From the NCBI GenBank assembly GCA_030613245.1, contig JAUWMI010000009.1:44994-108993 (forward strand): a DNA stretch of 64,000 nucleotides, given 5' to 3'. The notes under the pieces were generated by a model, which was not told where the DNA came from, made no database searches, and saw nothing but the letters and a program-made list of their open reading frames with translations. A program made the translations under genes and the position numbers. Positions 27,946 through 37,147 of this stretch are shown here, piece after piece. The first letter of the stretch is position 1, and each line of letters starts with the position of its first letter. The stretch comes from Candidatus Sumerlaeota bacterium. GTDB lineage: Bacteria > Sumerlaeota > Sumerlaeia > MWCT01 > JAUWMI01.

Positions 27946-29076
27946 TCAGACCTCGATGATCTCCACGTTAGCCCGGGGAACCACTACCGTCTCACCGGTC
28001 TTCAACGCGACTTCCATCACACGCACCTTCGCCTCGGTCTCGATCTTCTGCAGCTTCGGAGGAAGACCCTTCACCTGCCCCAGTCGGCCAAAATACGGCT
28101 CGCGAATAATCCGCACCTCATTACCCACCTCCATGCCGGTCTCACTTATACTGCGGGTGCTGCGCTCCCGCACGGTCTCTGCCTCCCGGACAGGAACGAT
28201 AATTTCTGGTCTCATAACTCCTGCCCGTATTTGCGTTCGTCCACTGATCGAGGCGATGCTTCCCTCGCGTTTCTTCAAGAGATTAAAAGTACGGTCCGCC
28301 ATCGCAATCTGACCAAATCCCTCGGTTATAACAACAGTAATGTCTATATCCTCATCGCCGGTGATGGCAACGCCCAGGTCATAGCCTAGTAATTCCTTGA
28401 TATCTCGGGCGTGAATGCCACCAACAATAATTCCCTTGACGCCAATATCAAGTGCTTTTTTCAGCGCCCCTGTCTTGACCAGTGAGCCCCCAACCAGCAG
28501 CTTGCCCTTGTACTCCGGCACAATAGTCTCTGCCGTGAGCACATCCCCTGGCGCCTCAGCCACTACCTTAAGTTCACCGTATGTCTCTCCTCCAATCCCG
28601 AAGATACCCTGGATGAACGTCGCAGTGGTCTGAATCTCTGCACCGAGATTCTCCTCAATCTTTGTTACCGTCCCCTCAATATACCCCATCAACTCTACCA
28701 CGCGTGGCGGCTTGCGCAACAGCACTTGCCCTGTGATATTCGAGACGTTCTCTACAGTCCCCTTAATAGGAGACCTCACTACTGTCTTAAACCACTTGAT
28801 CAACGGCTTATTTTCAGCAATCGGCTCTTTTTCCTTAATCGCCTCCCCCTCTTTTTTCAACATAAATTCGTGTATTTCCTGGGGTGTAATGTTTAATAGA
28901 TTAACAACGTTGACCGAAACTACATCGCTTGGCAGCTTCGTCTTTGCAATCACGGTGTCCGCACGAACTCGGTCTCCAACGCGAACCACCACTTCCCCGG
29001 GCAGGGGGAGCGTGCGCACCTTGGTCAACTTCAAGGCCTCAATCACCTGCAATCCTGGTGTGTAGGCATGTGCCAT
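27946..29076 (-). CDS. Barrel-sandwich and KOW-motif protein in the MutL-associated operon
   Basis: 376 residues, soluble. The N-terminal part (PLPGEVVVRVGDRVRADTVI and VVRSPIKGTVENVSNITGQV) has the look of a lipoyl/RnfC-type barrel-sandwich domain. A central Gly-rich segment (KGIIVGGIHARDIKELLG) follows, and the last 60 residues hold a KOW-like motif (FGRLGQVKGLPP). The combination suggests an adaptor that binds another subunit or RNA, but no activity is recognised. It starts 333 bases after mutL, with two palindromic repeats between. Confidence 0.7.
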   Translation of the reverse strand: MAHAYTPGLQVIEALKLTKVRTLPLPGEVVVRVGDRVRADTVIAKTKLPSDVVSVNVVNLLNITPQEIHEFMLKKEGEAIKEKEPIAENKPLIKWFKTVVRSPIKGTVENVSNITGQVLLRKPPRVVELMGYIEGTVTKIEENLGAEIQTTATFIQGIFGIGGETYGELKVVAEAPGDVLTAETIVPEYKGKLLVGGSLVKTGALKKALDIGVKGIIVGGIHARDIKELLGYDLGVAITGDEDIDITVVITEGFGQIAMADRTFNLLKKREGSIASISGRTQIRAGVMRPEIIVPVREAETVRERSTRSISETGMEVGNEVRIIREPYFGRLGQVKGLPPKLQKIETEAKVRVMEVALKTGETVVVPRANVEIIEV

Positions 29077-29177
29077 AACGTTATGTTCTATCTCCCGTAA
29101 TTATTGCTATACCATTTTGCATATTAAACGTCCGTAATTCGCAGCAAGTAGCCATAACGTGATGTTTCCACATCCAT

Positions 29178-29205
29178 TGGGCAGACACGCAGGTCTGCCC
29201 CTACG
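29178..29205. repeat. Palindromic repeat, GTAGGGGC family (reverse orientation)
   Basis: TGGGCAGACACG and GGTCTGCCCCTACG; inner arms CAGAC and GTCTG pair. Confidence 0.7.
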
Positions 29206-29245
29206 GCATGCACCCATTTCGCCGCTTACTGCATGAAGCGGAAAC

Positions 29246-29273
29246 GTAGGGGCGAACCCATGTGTTCGCCCTT
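29246..29273. repeat. Palindromic repeat, GTAGGGGC family
   Basis: CGTAGGGGCGAAC and GTTCGCCC; inner arms GCGAAC and GTTCGC pair. Confidence 0.75.
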
Positions 29274-29409
29274 TTTTCTTTGGAGTGCAGTAGCGAAACG
29301 CAGTGCAGCTACCGCTTTACATTGCGGCAGCGTAACAAAGTTGAGCTGCCGTCCTTTCAACTACTGTCATGTCTTGCAGCAAAGCCAGAGGTCCCCCTCC
29401 CGCCTTTCA

Positions 29410-31230
29410 TCAGCTGCTCACGCCAGCTGCAATCTCTGCCTGCGGATAAAGATTCATCGCCTCAATCCACTTGACAAGCTGGCCTCGCCGAGTCTCTACG
29501 TCAGACGCAAGGCTCAGTGGGCGCCCGCGCGCATCAACCACAATTCCCGCCAACCCGCCTGACAGAGTAAACTTCCGCGACCGTCCTCGGCCACTACCAA
29601 CGTCAAACCCACGCGCTGGCGTCACCTCTACAGTCGCCTTTTTCCCCTCCTCCAGCGGATAAAGCCGAATCTCTCCAAACCCAATCGTCTCATTAACCGG
29701 AGACCGATCAGGAAATTGAATTGCCACATCCACGCATTTCTGTCCCGGCTTTGCCTGGCCTACCGGTGCAATGCACCATCCCAGATGCAACAGGCAGTCT
29801 TTCTCAAACACTTCCATGGCCGCTTGCCTATGAACACCCGCCAGCACTCCCAGATGCGGCATCATGAAAATACTGTCCACAGCCATACGCGTCAGCCACT
29901 CGGGCTGAAAACCATCTATGAGCATCATCATGGCTTGCACGCGCCGCGGCGCATGCGACAATACCCCCCCGCTTCCAACCAGCAAATCCAGCTCCTGCAT
30001 ATTGATCAACGTCTGCCCTGTCTCGAGCTGGCGGAACATATCAGCTACTGAGCGAACCTGTTGTATCCCTTTCAGGCCAACTGCCAGCAGTTTATGCTGC
30101 TCAAAGGCCAGCCGCAGCGCCTCTCGTGCCAATGCCTGTTCGATGATCAGCTCTCGTAGTGTCTGCGGAATCGTCGTGGGGCGAATCATCTTGTTCTTGA
30201 TTCGATTACGCAGATCATCCTCATCAATGTCAAACGGCACCCACCGCACTACATTATCCAGCCCTGCTTCTGCCAGCACATTCGAGACGCTATAACTCAA
30301 TCCCAGATTCGCACTGACCGTACGATTGAATTTCTGCTCAAACACCGAGAAGACGTCCGTCGTAGCACCACCAATGTCTACGCCTATAACGTCAATTCCC
30401 TCCCGTTCGCTTACTGTCTGGATAAGCGATCCCACAGCCGCAGGTGTTGGCATGATCGGAACCGGCGTCCACTGTTTCAGTTTCGCGTACCCGGGTGCCT
30501 GGGCCATCACGTGTTCCATGAACTGTTCCTGAATCTTCTGTCGCGCGGGAAAAAGGTTCTCCTGCTCCAGAGTAGGCCGCAGATTATCAGTGACGTACAG
30601 CGTGATATTCTTGCTCAGCACCTCGCGCACCTCATCCCGAGCATCCTTATTGCCTGCATAGATAATTGGCAAGCTAAAGCTATGGCCAAGGCGTGGCTTT
30701 GGATTCGCAGCTGCTATGTACTCTGCCATTTCCACCACATGCGTGATCGTGCCTCCATCCGTACCACCGGACAGGAGAATCATGTCAGGACGCAAGCCGC
30801 GAATCCGTTCCATCTTCTGGTGTGGCAGACGGCCGTCGTTCGACGCCAGCACGTCCATGACAATTGCCCCGGCGCCAAGTGCAGCTCGCTGCGCACTCTC
30901 CGCTGTCATCGTTTTCACCGCACCGGCGACCAGCATTTGCAATCCGCCCCCCGCACTCGACGTCGAAATATAAATATCCGCCCCATGTTTCCCCTCAGCA
31001 GGCGTGATGATTCGTTCACCATCCAGCAAGCGCCGTCCCGATAACTCCTCTACTTCCGCAATCGAATTCAGCACTCCACGCGTAACGTCGTTAAAGGGTT
31101 CCTCAACCGTCGTTGGCGCCTCGCCACGGTACGTCTGGCGATACTCCCCTCCGACCTTCTCAATCAGAATGGCCTTCGTGGTCGTACTGCCGCAATCAGT
31201 TGCTATGATGACCTGAAGATCCTCAGTCAT
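29410..31230 (-). CDS. MutL/GlmL-family ASKHA ATPase (not the mismatch-repair MutL)
   Basis: 606 residues, full length for the glutamate-mutase-associated GlmL/MutL family. Nucleotide-binding motifs of the actin/Hsp70/sugar-kinase fold are present: IATDCGSTTTKAIL near the start, GVDIGGATTDVFSV in the middle, and LLSGGTDGGT. GlmL is thought to protect or reactivate a B12-dependent mutase, but no mutase or cobalamin gene is in the window; instead it leads a membrane-protein operon. Its ATG overlaps the stop of the small gene upstream, so they are translationally coupled. A different client is likely here. Confidence 0.88.
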   Translation of the reverse strand: MTEDLQVIIATDCGSTTTKAILIEKVGGEYRQTYRGEAPTTVEEPFNDVTRGVLNSIAEVEELSGRRLLDGERIITPAEGKHGADIYISTSSAGGGLQMLVAGAVKTMTAESAQRAALGAGAIVMDVLASNDGRLPHQKMERIRGLRPDMILLSGGTDGGTITHVVEMAEYIAAANPKPRLGHSFSLPIIYAGNKDARDEVREVLSKNITLYVTDNLRPTLEQENLFPARQKIQEQFMEHVMAQAPGYAKLKQWTPVPIMPTPAAVGSLIQTVSEREGIDVIGVDIGGATTDVFSVFEQKFNRTVSANLGLSYSVSNVLAEAGLDNVVRWVPFDIDEDDLRNRIKNKMIRPTTIPQTLRELIIEQALAREALRLAFEQHKLLAVGLKGIQQVRSVADMFRQLETGQTLINMQELDLLVGSGGVLSHAPRRVQAMMMLIDGFQPEWLTRMAVDSIFMMPHLGVLAGVHRQAAMEVFEKDCLLHLGWCIAPVGQAKPGQKCVDVAIQFPDRSPVNETIGFGEIRLYPLEEGKKATVEVTPARGFDVGSGRGRSRKFTLSGGLAGIVVDARGRPLSLASDVETRRGQLVKWIEAMNLYPQAEIAAGVSS

Positions 31231-31561
31231 GCTGCGACTCTTTAATGAGATGCTCGATTTTGCAAATAAAGCGATCTATACCGTCGCGATGTTCAAGAAT
31301 ACGCACCAGCTGCTTGTAATCCTCTTCCTTAAAAAATGGGCCCAGAATCGGCTCAAGCACAAGAAGGAGCTGACTGCTGAGGAAGCTCAGCGGAGTAACC
31401 GTTTGAAGGAACATAATAACCGGTGCCTCGAGACGCCTACGCACAATGAGGCGCGCCACCTTATCCAGCATAAGGAGATCCTCATCCGTCAACGCATCAG
31501 CCGCATTCGTCACTGCAAAGGCGTGGCGAATTTTCTCTCTGAAATTCTTTCGGTTACCCAA
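31223..31561 (-). CDS. Small helical protein coupled to the MutL-family gene
   Basis: About 112 residues. Helical throughout, with a conserved-looking stretch EAPVIMFLQTVTPLSFLSSQ and a C-terminal LEHRDGIDRFICKIEHLIKE. Unknown function. Start is uncertain: TTG at 31561 overlaps the stop of the upstream gene (31554-31556) and is chosen because the frame upstream is used by that gene. Its stop overlaps the ATG of the MutL-family gene, which argues that the two products work together. Confidence 0.6.
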   Translation of the reverse strand: MGNRKNFREKIRHAFAVTNAADALTDEDLLMLDKVARLIVRRRLEAPVIMFLQTVTPLSFLSSQLLLVLEPILGPFFKEEDYKQLVRILEHRDGIDRFICKIEHLIKESQHD

Positions 31562-31997
31562 TTTCCCTGCTGGCCCTGCTTCGAATTTTCGTCCGGACAA
31601 AGGCCAGCACCTCCTCCCTATTCTTGCGACACAGAAGAAAACTTCCTCGAAACGTGTCGAGACGGTTCGGCTCCGGAAATGGCGAGAGATGAACGCCACC
31701 GCGGCAATTGTAGAAACCGCTGTAAGCTGTCCACGGTCGTGAATATCTGTATCCCAGAAACCAAACTTCTATCCCTGTCTCTGACAACTCGTACTTTGTT
31801 GGGAAAAAATACTTCGCTAATGCGAAGAGAAACAGAACCGCTGCCAGCAGGACAAAACTTTCGCTGACAAAAGATATTTTCACTACAACAAGCACGCCAA
31901 CTACAATAGCAACGAGAAGCAAAGACTTCGGAAAATCATCAACCAGAGGATGCGCAGTCCACCGAAGACATGCCTTGCTATTACTCATTTGACTCAT
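31554..31997 (-). CDS. Two-helix membrane protein with a PH-like domain
   Basis: 147 residues. Two adjacent transmembrane helices (SLLLVAIVVGVLVVVKI and FVLLAAVLFLFALAKYF) are followed by a beta-rich domain (PTKYELSETGIEVWFLGYRYSRPWTAYSGF) typical of bacterial PH/YdbS-like membrane proteins. Role unknown. It appears to be the first gene of the MutL-associated operon, overlapping the next start. An ATG three codons inside (31988) is an alternative start. Confidence 0.65.
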   Translation of the reverse strand: MSQMSNSKACLRWTAHPLVDDFPKSLLLVAIVVGVLVVVKISFVSESFVLLAAVLFLFALAKYFFPTKYELSETGIEVWFLGYRYSRPWTAYSGFYNCRGGVHLSPFPEPNRLDTFRGSFLLCRKNREEVLAFVRTKIRSRASREIG

Positions 31998-32150
31998 ACG
32001 AACACGCCAAAGATACCTGCTGAAGAAGCCTATATGTAAATACTAAATTGCAATATTGGTCTTTAAAAACAATCGGCGGCGGAAAGTCAATGATATTCTT
32101 CCCCATGTCGCCAGGGCAATACGCTGGATCTGGCAATCTTAAACCATACT

Positions 32151-32236
32151 TTTGCGCCTTTGCGTGAGCTACGGCAAATAACCACAACCGGCATACGTAG
32201 GGGCGTATTGCATACGCCCTTACAATAATCCAAACG
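32151..32236. repeat. 86-bp direct repeat, copy A
   Basis: Starts TTTGCGCCTTTGCGTGAG and ends CCAAACG. It matches copy B at 32403-32488 at all but one base and contains the palindrome at 32196-32223. Confidence 0.85.
32196..32223. repeat. Palindromic repeat, GTAGGGGC family
   Basis: CGTAGGGGCGTAT and ATACGCCCTTAC around TGC; inside direct repeat copy A. Confidence 0.8.
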
Positions 32237-32402
32237 ATATATTTATCCAGTATCAGATGTGTCCGTGTCAGTCTAGCTAGTAGAATTAAGAGAAACAGTT
32301 TTTTGTCGGAAAATTGATATGTTAAAATCTCATGCAAAGCCGCCAACTCGCCAAGAGACTACGGTGAATCGGGCAGCCCTGGATTGCTGCTTTCTTTGCG
32401 TC

Positions 32403-32488
32403 TTTGCGCCTTTGCGTGAGCTACGGCAAATAACCACAACCGGCACACGTAGGGGCGTATTGCATACGCCCTTACAATAATCCAAACG
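32403..32488. repeat. 86-bp direct repeat, copy B
   Basis: Second copy, 252 bases downstream of copy A, one base different (CACACG instead of CATACG). Confidence 0.85.
32448..32475. repeat. Palindromic repeat, GTAGGGGC family
   Basis: Identical palindrome to 32196-32223, inside direct repeat copy B. Confidence 0.8.
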
Positions 32489-32643
32489 TACGCGTTGCCG
32501 GTTTTTCACTTGCACTTTTCTACCGACCTCGATATACGCTCTCTTCATGGATAGTCTATTAGTAACCTGAGAAATCGGAGATATCAAGTCAGCCATCAAC
32601 ACCCCAGGAGCCACGGCCAGCCGCGCTTCCAATAGAAAAGATT

Positions 32644-35085
32644 ATGACTAGCGAGATAAAATATAAAAAGGGCGAACCCTCTCAATCGTCACTCCAAACA
32701 CAACGGCTCGCTTCGCTTCTCTTCCCGCTGTTTATCGCATTGCTTACGCCCAGCCTCTCTGTTGAAGCCTCCACTCCATCCTACCCCTCAGACTCACCAT
32801 TCGAGTATTACATACGACCATTTACCATGCTCAGCCATTTCGGCCACCCGGAAGAGACACAGGTAACTCCCGAAGGAGCCTTACGCACTCACTGCGGGAC
32901 CTTCTCGTTCTTTGTTGGTCCCGAGATTCATCCGCTCCACCGTCCCCTTATCACCTTGCAGGATGGCGAGCTCCCCATCGTGACATACAGCACCCGCAAA
33001 GGGTCTATCCGCTACACCTGGACCGCCTTTGCAACCACCATTCCCCGGCTGAAAAAGGTTCATTACAAGGCAAGCCTTCTGAATCTTACCGACTACTTTA
33101 AGGTCGTCCGAATTGAAAACCTCGTCAACCTCGTCCAACTGCGGGTTGAAAACCTTGGCACCACGCCCGCGCTCTACGCAATTGGCATGGAGTATGATCT
33201 CGGTTCAGGCATTCCCATGCAGGTTGATTATCTCTCAAAGGAGTTCATATACTTTGACTGGAAAGGACGCGCATTTCGTCTTGCAGAGGATGGTCTATCA
33301 TTTGGGGATAAGCGCGAGGTACTCTGTGCCTTTTCGCAGCCGCTTCAAGCCGAAGAACAGCGTCTGACGCTCCGTGCAACGCTCCAGCCCGGAGCTTCTG
33401 AAAATCTGTTCATTCTGCTTCCTTATTTCCCTTCTGCTCCCCGTGATCTTGCAACGTTGCATCGCATATCCTTTGAGAACGAACGACAACGAAAAATCGA
33501 AACATGGCGTACGCTTCGCAGCCAGTGCATCGAGATTTATCTCCCCGAGCAAAAACCGCTCGACACCTTTTACGCCTCACTAATGTACCTCTACGAAGGA
33601 CACGTTGATCACGTCGCCAAGCGCTACATTCTACGCGGAAACCCATTTCAGTACGACCAATTCTATATCCGCGATGGGGCGTTCGTCATCCGCGCCTTTG
33701 ACCTTGTGGGCCTGCACGATCTGGCGCAAAAATGCCTCTCCCATTTTCTCCAGAGCCAGGACAACCAGGGCCGCTTCGCCAGCCAGAAAACCCAATACGA
33801 CGCTAATGGCATGGCTCTATGGGCCATTGGCCAGCACTACGAGCTAACACGCAATGTACAATGGGCCAGAAAGGCTTTCTCCAGAGTTCGCAAGAGCATG
33901 CGCTGGCTGTATGACTATCGCGAGACCCTCTCCGACGGACAGAAAGGTCTCATGCTGCCCAATTCCATGAATGATAACGAACAGCTGGATGATGCCCACC
34001 TGGTCGGCCACAACCTCTGGGCTCTCGCTGGCATGAAAAAGGCAGTGCTCATTGCCGAAGCCGCTGGCCAGAGCGACTTGGCCCGCACATGGAACAAACA
34101 GTATCGGGAATATCAACGTTTCATTGACGCAGCCCTGCAAACCGTAGCTGATGCCACCACTGGATGCATTCCACCGGCGTTCGAAGGGCCTCGCGCACCG
34201 GCGCTTGTTAAGGGCCGCTACGATATGCGCTACGGCTTCGATTGGGGAAATCTTGAACTCGTCTATCCGTGCAAGGTGCTTGACCCGCATGATCCGCGCG
34301 TCACTGCATCCATTGCCTACTGGCGCCAGTTCTTTCGCCAGGGCCTGTTCCCTTATCCAGAGCAGGGCAACGAAAACCTCCTGCACCACTATCTCACTTT
34401 TGACATCACGCAAACGTCGCTCGTGCGTGGCGAGCAGCAGCAGGTGGTCAACGATCTTTACGAAGGTTACCTCCTGCACACCACTGCCGCACATGCAGGA
34501 TGCGAACGCTTGAATATTGCCACACGAGATTTCTGGCCTGCGTCCAACATCACGCCTCACGGCACATTTGCAGCTAAATACATCGCACTCATCCGCAATT
34601 GCCTCGTGCGCGAAGACGACAATCAACTCCATCTGCTTTCCTTTCTTGCCCCCGCATGGTGTCGGCCCGGCTCGCAAATTCGCTGCCTGCGAGCACCAAC
34701 TACGCTTGGCCAGGTCTCATTTATCTTCGACATTGAGCAAGGCAAAGGACACCTCCAAATCCGGCCCCCGCGACGCAGCTCCCTCTCCGCTTTCGTTGTC
34801 CATCTCCCACCGTTCTGGAATCTCAAAGCCGTCCAATGCGATGGGAAACCCGTGCGTGTAGAATCGCCTCACACCGCGACTCTTCCACCTGACGCCCACG
34901 CCGTGGACCTCCAGTGGGACGAACTCCCGCATGACATTCCTTCCTACCAGACAACCGTCCAACAGTTTCTCAATTCACACCAGCTGCAAATACAACAGAC
35001 CGACACCGTAACCACCAGCCCCCTGTCTACTGTCTACCGTCTACTGCCTACTGCCCAAACATCCCCCGCAGGAGTTGAAAAATGA
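32644..35085 (+). CDS. Secreted six-hairpin glycosidase-superfamily protein
   Basis: 813 residues. A hydrophobic stretch at about 24-42 (SLLFPLFIALLTPSLSVEA) looks like a signal peptide preceded by an unusually long polar N-terminus. A beta-sandwich part is followed from about residue 300 by an (alpha/alpha)6 barrel: YIRDGAFVIRAFDLVGLHD, QDNQGRF, WAIGQHYE, RYDMRYGFDWGNLELVYP. The pattern resembles glycogen-debranching and rhamnosidase-type families. Substrate and catalytic acids cannot be assigned. Its stop overlaps the next gene's ATG by four bases, tying it to a membrane glycosyltransferase-like protein. Confidence 0.65.
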   Translation: MTSEIKYKKGEPSQSSLQTQRLASLLFPLFIALLTPSLSVEASTPSYPSDSPFEYYIRPFTMLSHFGHPEETQVTPEGALRTHCGTFSFFVGPEIHPLHRPLITLQDGELPIVTYSTRKGSIRYTWTAFATTIPRLKKVHYKASLLNLTDYFKVVRIENLVNLVQLRVENLGTTPALYAIGMEYDLGSGIPMQVDYLSKEFIYFDWKGRAFRLAEDGLSFGDKREVLCAFSQPLQAEEQRLTLRATLQPGASENLFILLPYFPSAPRDLATLHRISFENERQRKIETWRTLRSQCIEIYLPEQKPLDTFYASLMYLYEGHVDHVAKRYILRGNPFQYDQFYIRDGAFVIRAFDLVGLHDLAQKCLSHFLQSQDNQGRFASQKTQYDANGMALWAIGQHYELTRNVQWARKAFSRVRKSMRWLYDYRETLSDGQKGLMLPNSMNDNEQLDDAHLVGHNLWALAGMKKAVLIAEAAGQSDLARTWNKQYREYQRFIDAALQTVADATTGCIPPAFEGPRAPALVKGRYDMRYGFDWGNLELVYPCKVLDPHDPRVTASIAYWRQFFRQGLFPYPEQGNENLLHHYLTFDITQTSLVRGEQQQVVNDLYEGYLLHTTAAHAGCERLNIATRDFWPASNITPHGTFAAKYIALIRNCLVREDDNQLHLLSFLAPAWCRPGSQIRCLRAPTTLGQVSFIFDIEQGKGHLQIRPPRRSSLSAFVVHLPPFWNLKAVQCDGKPVRVESPHTATLPPDAHAVDLQWDELPHDIPSYQTTVQQFLNSHQLQIQQTDTVTTSPLSTVYRLLPTAQTSPAGVEK

Positions 35086-37124
35086 ATTCCCGCCAATGGA
35101 GAGGATTGATCGTCTGTGTACTGCTTGCTGGCATACTCCACGTCTTGCCTCACCTCATCTCGGTCTGGCATCTGGGCCAACAGTACCAGCACATTTTCCC
35201 CATGTACTCCGCTGATGAAGAACACTACAACGTCCAGATCAAGAAGGCCCTTGAAGGCCATTACAACCTCAGAAATCGCTATCTATTCGAACTGAAATAT
35301 CCGGCACAAGAGAGGTTCGCGATTGACCCTGCAAATTTCATTGGCCTCGCTGGCCGCGTACTCCACCTTGAAATGGAAACCATCGTTGTGGCAATGCGAT
35401 TCATCCTTCCCGCCGCAGCTTTCCTCCTCTTTTTTGTTCTATTCAAAGCGCTTGGCGCCTCGTATGCACTTGCATTGATTGCCGCGTGGGTAAATCTCCT
35501 CACACCCTACGCACTCTTCGGCCAGCTCGACATCCTGACTCGCCCTGGCCTTGAATTCCTGTCCGCTCGCGGCCAAACCTTTCACTGGTACCAGCTCTTT
35601 CTCCAGGCGTCGCTTCCCTACGCACGCCTGGTCAATCCCCAGCTAACCGGCCTCTTATTTCTCGCTGCACTCATTGCCTTTGTGCGACTGATCAAAAAGC
35701 CTTCGTCAATAGGCTGGCTCTGTGCAGTTATCGTCTTTACCGCAATTAATTTTAGACTGTACTTCTACTTCTGGTCCGGACTTGGGGCGTTCGTACTGGC
35801 GATCGCTGTTTTTGCACTTCTCCTACGGCGAAAGGAATTGCTTGTCCCACTCGTTATCATCATCGGACTGGCCTTCTTCTTTTCATTACGATTCCTGCCC
35901 CTGGCGTTTCGCGGCGTTGAACATCCAGGAGGAATTTTGACTGCATACGCCGTGATGCGCGCTCCATTACTCAGCCCCGCATGCTTTCTGGCAATAGTTC
36001 TCCTTCTTCTCTTTCCGCTAGTTCGTCGCTCCCTCGAATCGCACCCCAGAGACCAACTTCTCTATTGTGCGCCCTTGCTCACCATCCTATTCTGTATGAA
36101 CCAGCAGCTCATCACCGGCAAAGTGATTCAACCGTGGCATTACGAACTCTTTGTCAGCCCAATTCTGCTGAGCATCAGCCTATGCCTACTTGTCTCCCGA
36201 ATGCAGCTGGTGCGTCGCACAGCAGATAAGGTGCACCAGCGGATCTCCCCTGCCTTCATCCGGCCATCCATCGTTCTTGGAATCATTTTAAGTGCCGGAT
36301 TCCTGGGCTACGTGACCTATTTTCTCTACTATTTCCAGCTTAGTCCCCGCTTGAAAGGCGCAGTGATAATCTGCGCGCTTCTGGCGCTTACCCTGACGAT
36401 CATTCTCTTCTCACTTGGACTCCTTTTACTATCAACCGTCAAAACACCCTTTCTCTACTCCCGATGGCGGCAAATTCTCTTTGTCTGCATCATGGTTATT
36501 GTGGGGATGGAAGCTACAGAGCGGCAGGTCTACACGGCGCTGCGGAATCTTCCCCGCACCAAACTTGACCAGCAATACGCAGGGGCTTTCCACTGGCTCA
36601 ATCAGAATGCCCCTAAAGACGCGGTTATTCTTGCAACATTTCCAACTGCGGAACTCGTGCCAACCTGCACCTCGCTAAACGTCTATATCTGTAAAAATGC
36701 CTATCACTACCCCTCAGTTGCCAAAACCGAGCGCGAAGCGCGCCTCCTGAATTTCTTCCGTTTCGCCGGCTACGATCCCAACCGCACCCGCACGCTTCTG
36801 CACATGTGGCCATACCACTACATGCTCTGGGGCCTAAAAAACTTCGAGCCAGACTACGACCTCTACTCCTTCGGCCGCCAGCCACTCATTACTCAGCACG
36901 AGCTCGATACAGTGATGCGCCATTACACACAGAAGCAGCTAGAGCCAATCTCGGAACTCCTCCAGCAATATCGCCTTGATTTCGTCCTCTACGGCGCAAG
37001 GGAGCGAACCGAGTTTCCTATGGACCCGCACGAAGCCAATTGGCTCTCCCTCGTCTTCGACGATGGCAAGTGCCAGATCTATAAACAAGTAGGGGTTCAA
37101 CATGTTGAACCCATGCATTTTTAA
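35082..37124 (+). CDS. GT-C-like polytopic membrane protein
   Basis: 680 residues with about 12 transmembrane helices and a soluble C-terminal domain. The first loop contains FPMYSADEEHYN, in the position where GT-C enzymes carry their acidic DE/DD motif, so a lipid-linked sugar transfer role is plausible. Translationally coupled (4-base overlap) to the secreted glycosidase-like gene. Odd feature: the last 11 residues (VGVQHVEPMHF) and the stop codon are encoded by a GTAGGGGT palindromic repeat at 37089-37113 and its flank, so the original C-terminus has been replaced. Confidence 0.7.
   Translation: MNSRQWRGLIVCVLLAGILHVLPHLISVWHLGQQYQHIFPMYSADEEHYNVQIKKALEGHYNLRNRYLFELKYPAQERFAIDPANFIGLAGRVLHLEMETIVVAMRFILPAAAFLLFFVLFKALGASYALALIAAWVNLLTPYALFGQLDILTRPGLEFLSARGQTFHWYQLFLQASLPYARLVNPQLTGLLFLAALIAFVRLIKKPSSIGWLCAVIVFTAINFRLYFYFWSGLGAFVLAIAVFALLLRRKELLVPLVIIIGLAFFFSLRFLPLAFRGVEHPGGILTAYAVMRAPLLSPACFLAIVLLLLFPLVRRSLESHPRDQLLYCAPLLTILFCMNQQLITGKVIQPWHYELFVSPILLSISLCLLVSRMQLVRRTADKVHQRISPAFIRPSIVLGIILSAGFLGYVTYFLYYFQLSPRLKGAVIICALLALTLTIILFSLGLLLLSTVKTPFLYSRWRQILFVCIMVIVGMEATERQVYTALRNLPRTKLDQQYAGAFHWLNQNAPKDAVILATFPTAELVPTCTSLNVYICKNAYHYPSVAKTEREARLLNFFRFAGYDPNRTRTLLHMWPYHYMLWGLKNFEPDYDLYSFGRQPLITQHELDTVMRHYTQKQLEPISELLQQYRLDFVLYGARERTEFPMDPHEANWLSLVFDDGKCQIYKQVGVQHVEPMHF
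37089..37113. repeat. Palindromic repeat, GTAGGGG family, inside the 3' end of a gene
   Basis: GTAGGGGTTCAAC and GTTGAACCC form a near-perfect stem. It begins unit 1 of a 59-bp tandem repeat (37089-37147) and encodes the end of the GT-C-like protein. Confidence 0.8.
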
Positions 37125-37147
37125 ACGAAATTGATAACTGCCTTTTT

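Larger units (their letters stand above)
29077..29409. other. Intra-operon gap with two palindromic repeats
   Basis: 333 bases between the mutL-like and KOW genes, which share a strand. Two GTAGGGGC-family palindromes (29178-29205, 29246-29273) would form hairpins in the operon transcript. No gene seen. Confidence 0.55.
31998..32643. other. Divergent intergenic region with an 86-bp direct repeat
   Basis: 646 bases between the MutL operon and the glycosidase-like gene. It carries two copies of an 86-bp repeat (32151-32236, 32403-32488), each ending in a GTAGGGGC palindrome. Open frames here are built largely from the repeats and are rejected. Confidence 0.6.

Noticed and set aside
29410..31230. 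DNA mismatch repair MutL
   Set aside because: The motifs are of the ASKHA ATPase fold (DCGSTTTK, GVDIGGATTD), not the GHKL fold of mismatch-repair MutL.
31981..32346. 121-residue minus-strand frame upstream of the PH-like protein
   Set aside because: Much of it is the 86-bp repeat and palindrome; composition is not protein-like and there is no ribosome-binding site.
32330..32632. 100-residue minus-strand frame before the glycosidase-like gene
   Set aside because: Built from repeat copy B and its flank; no motif.
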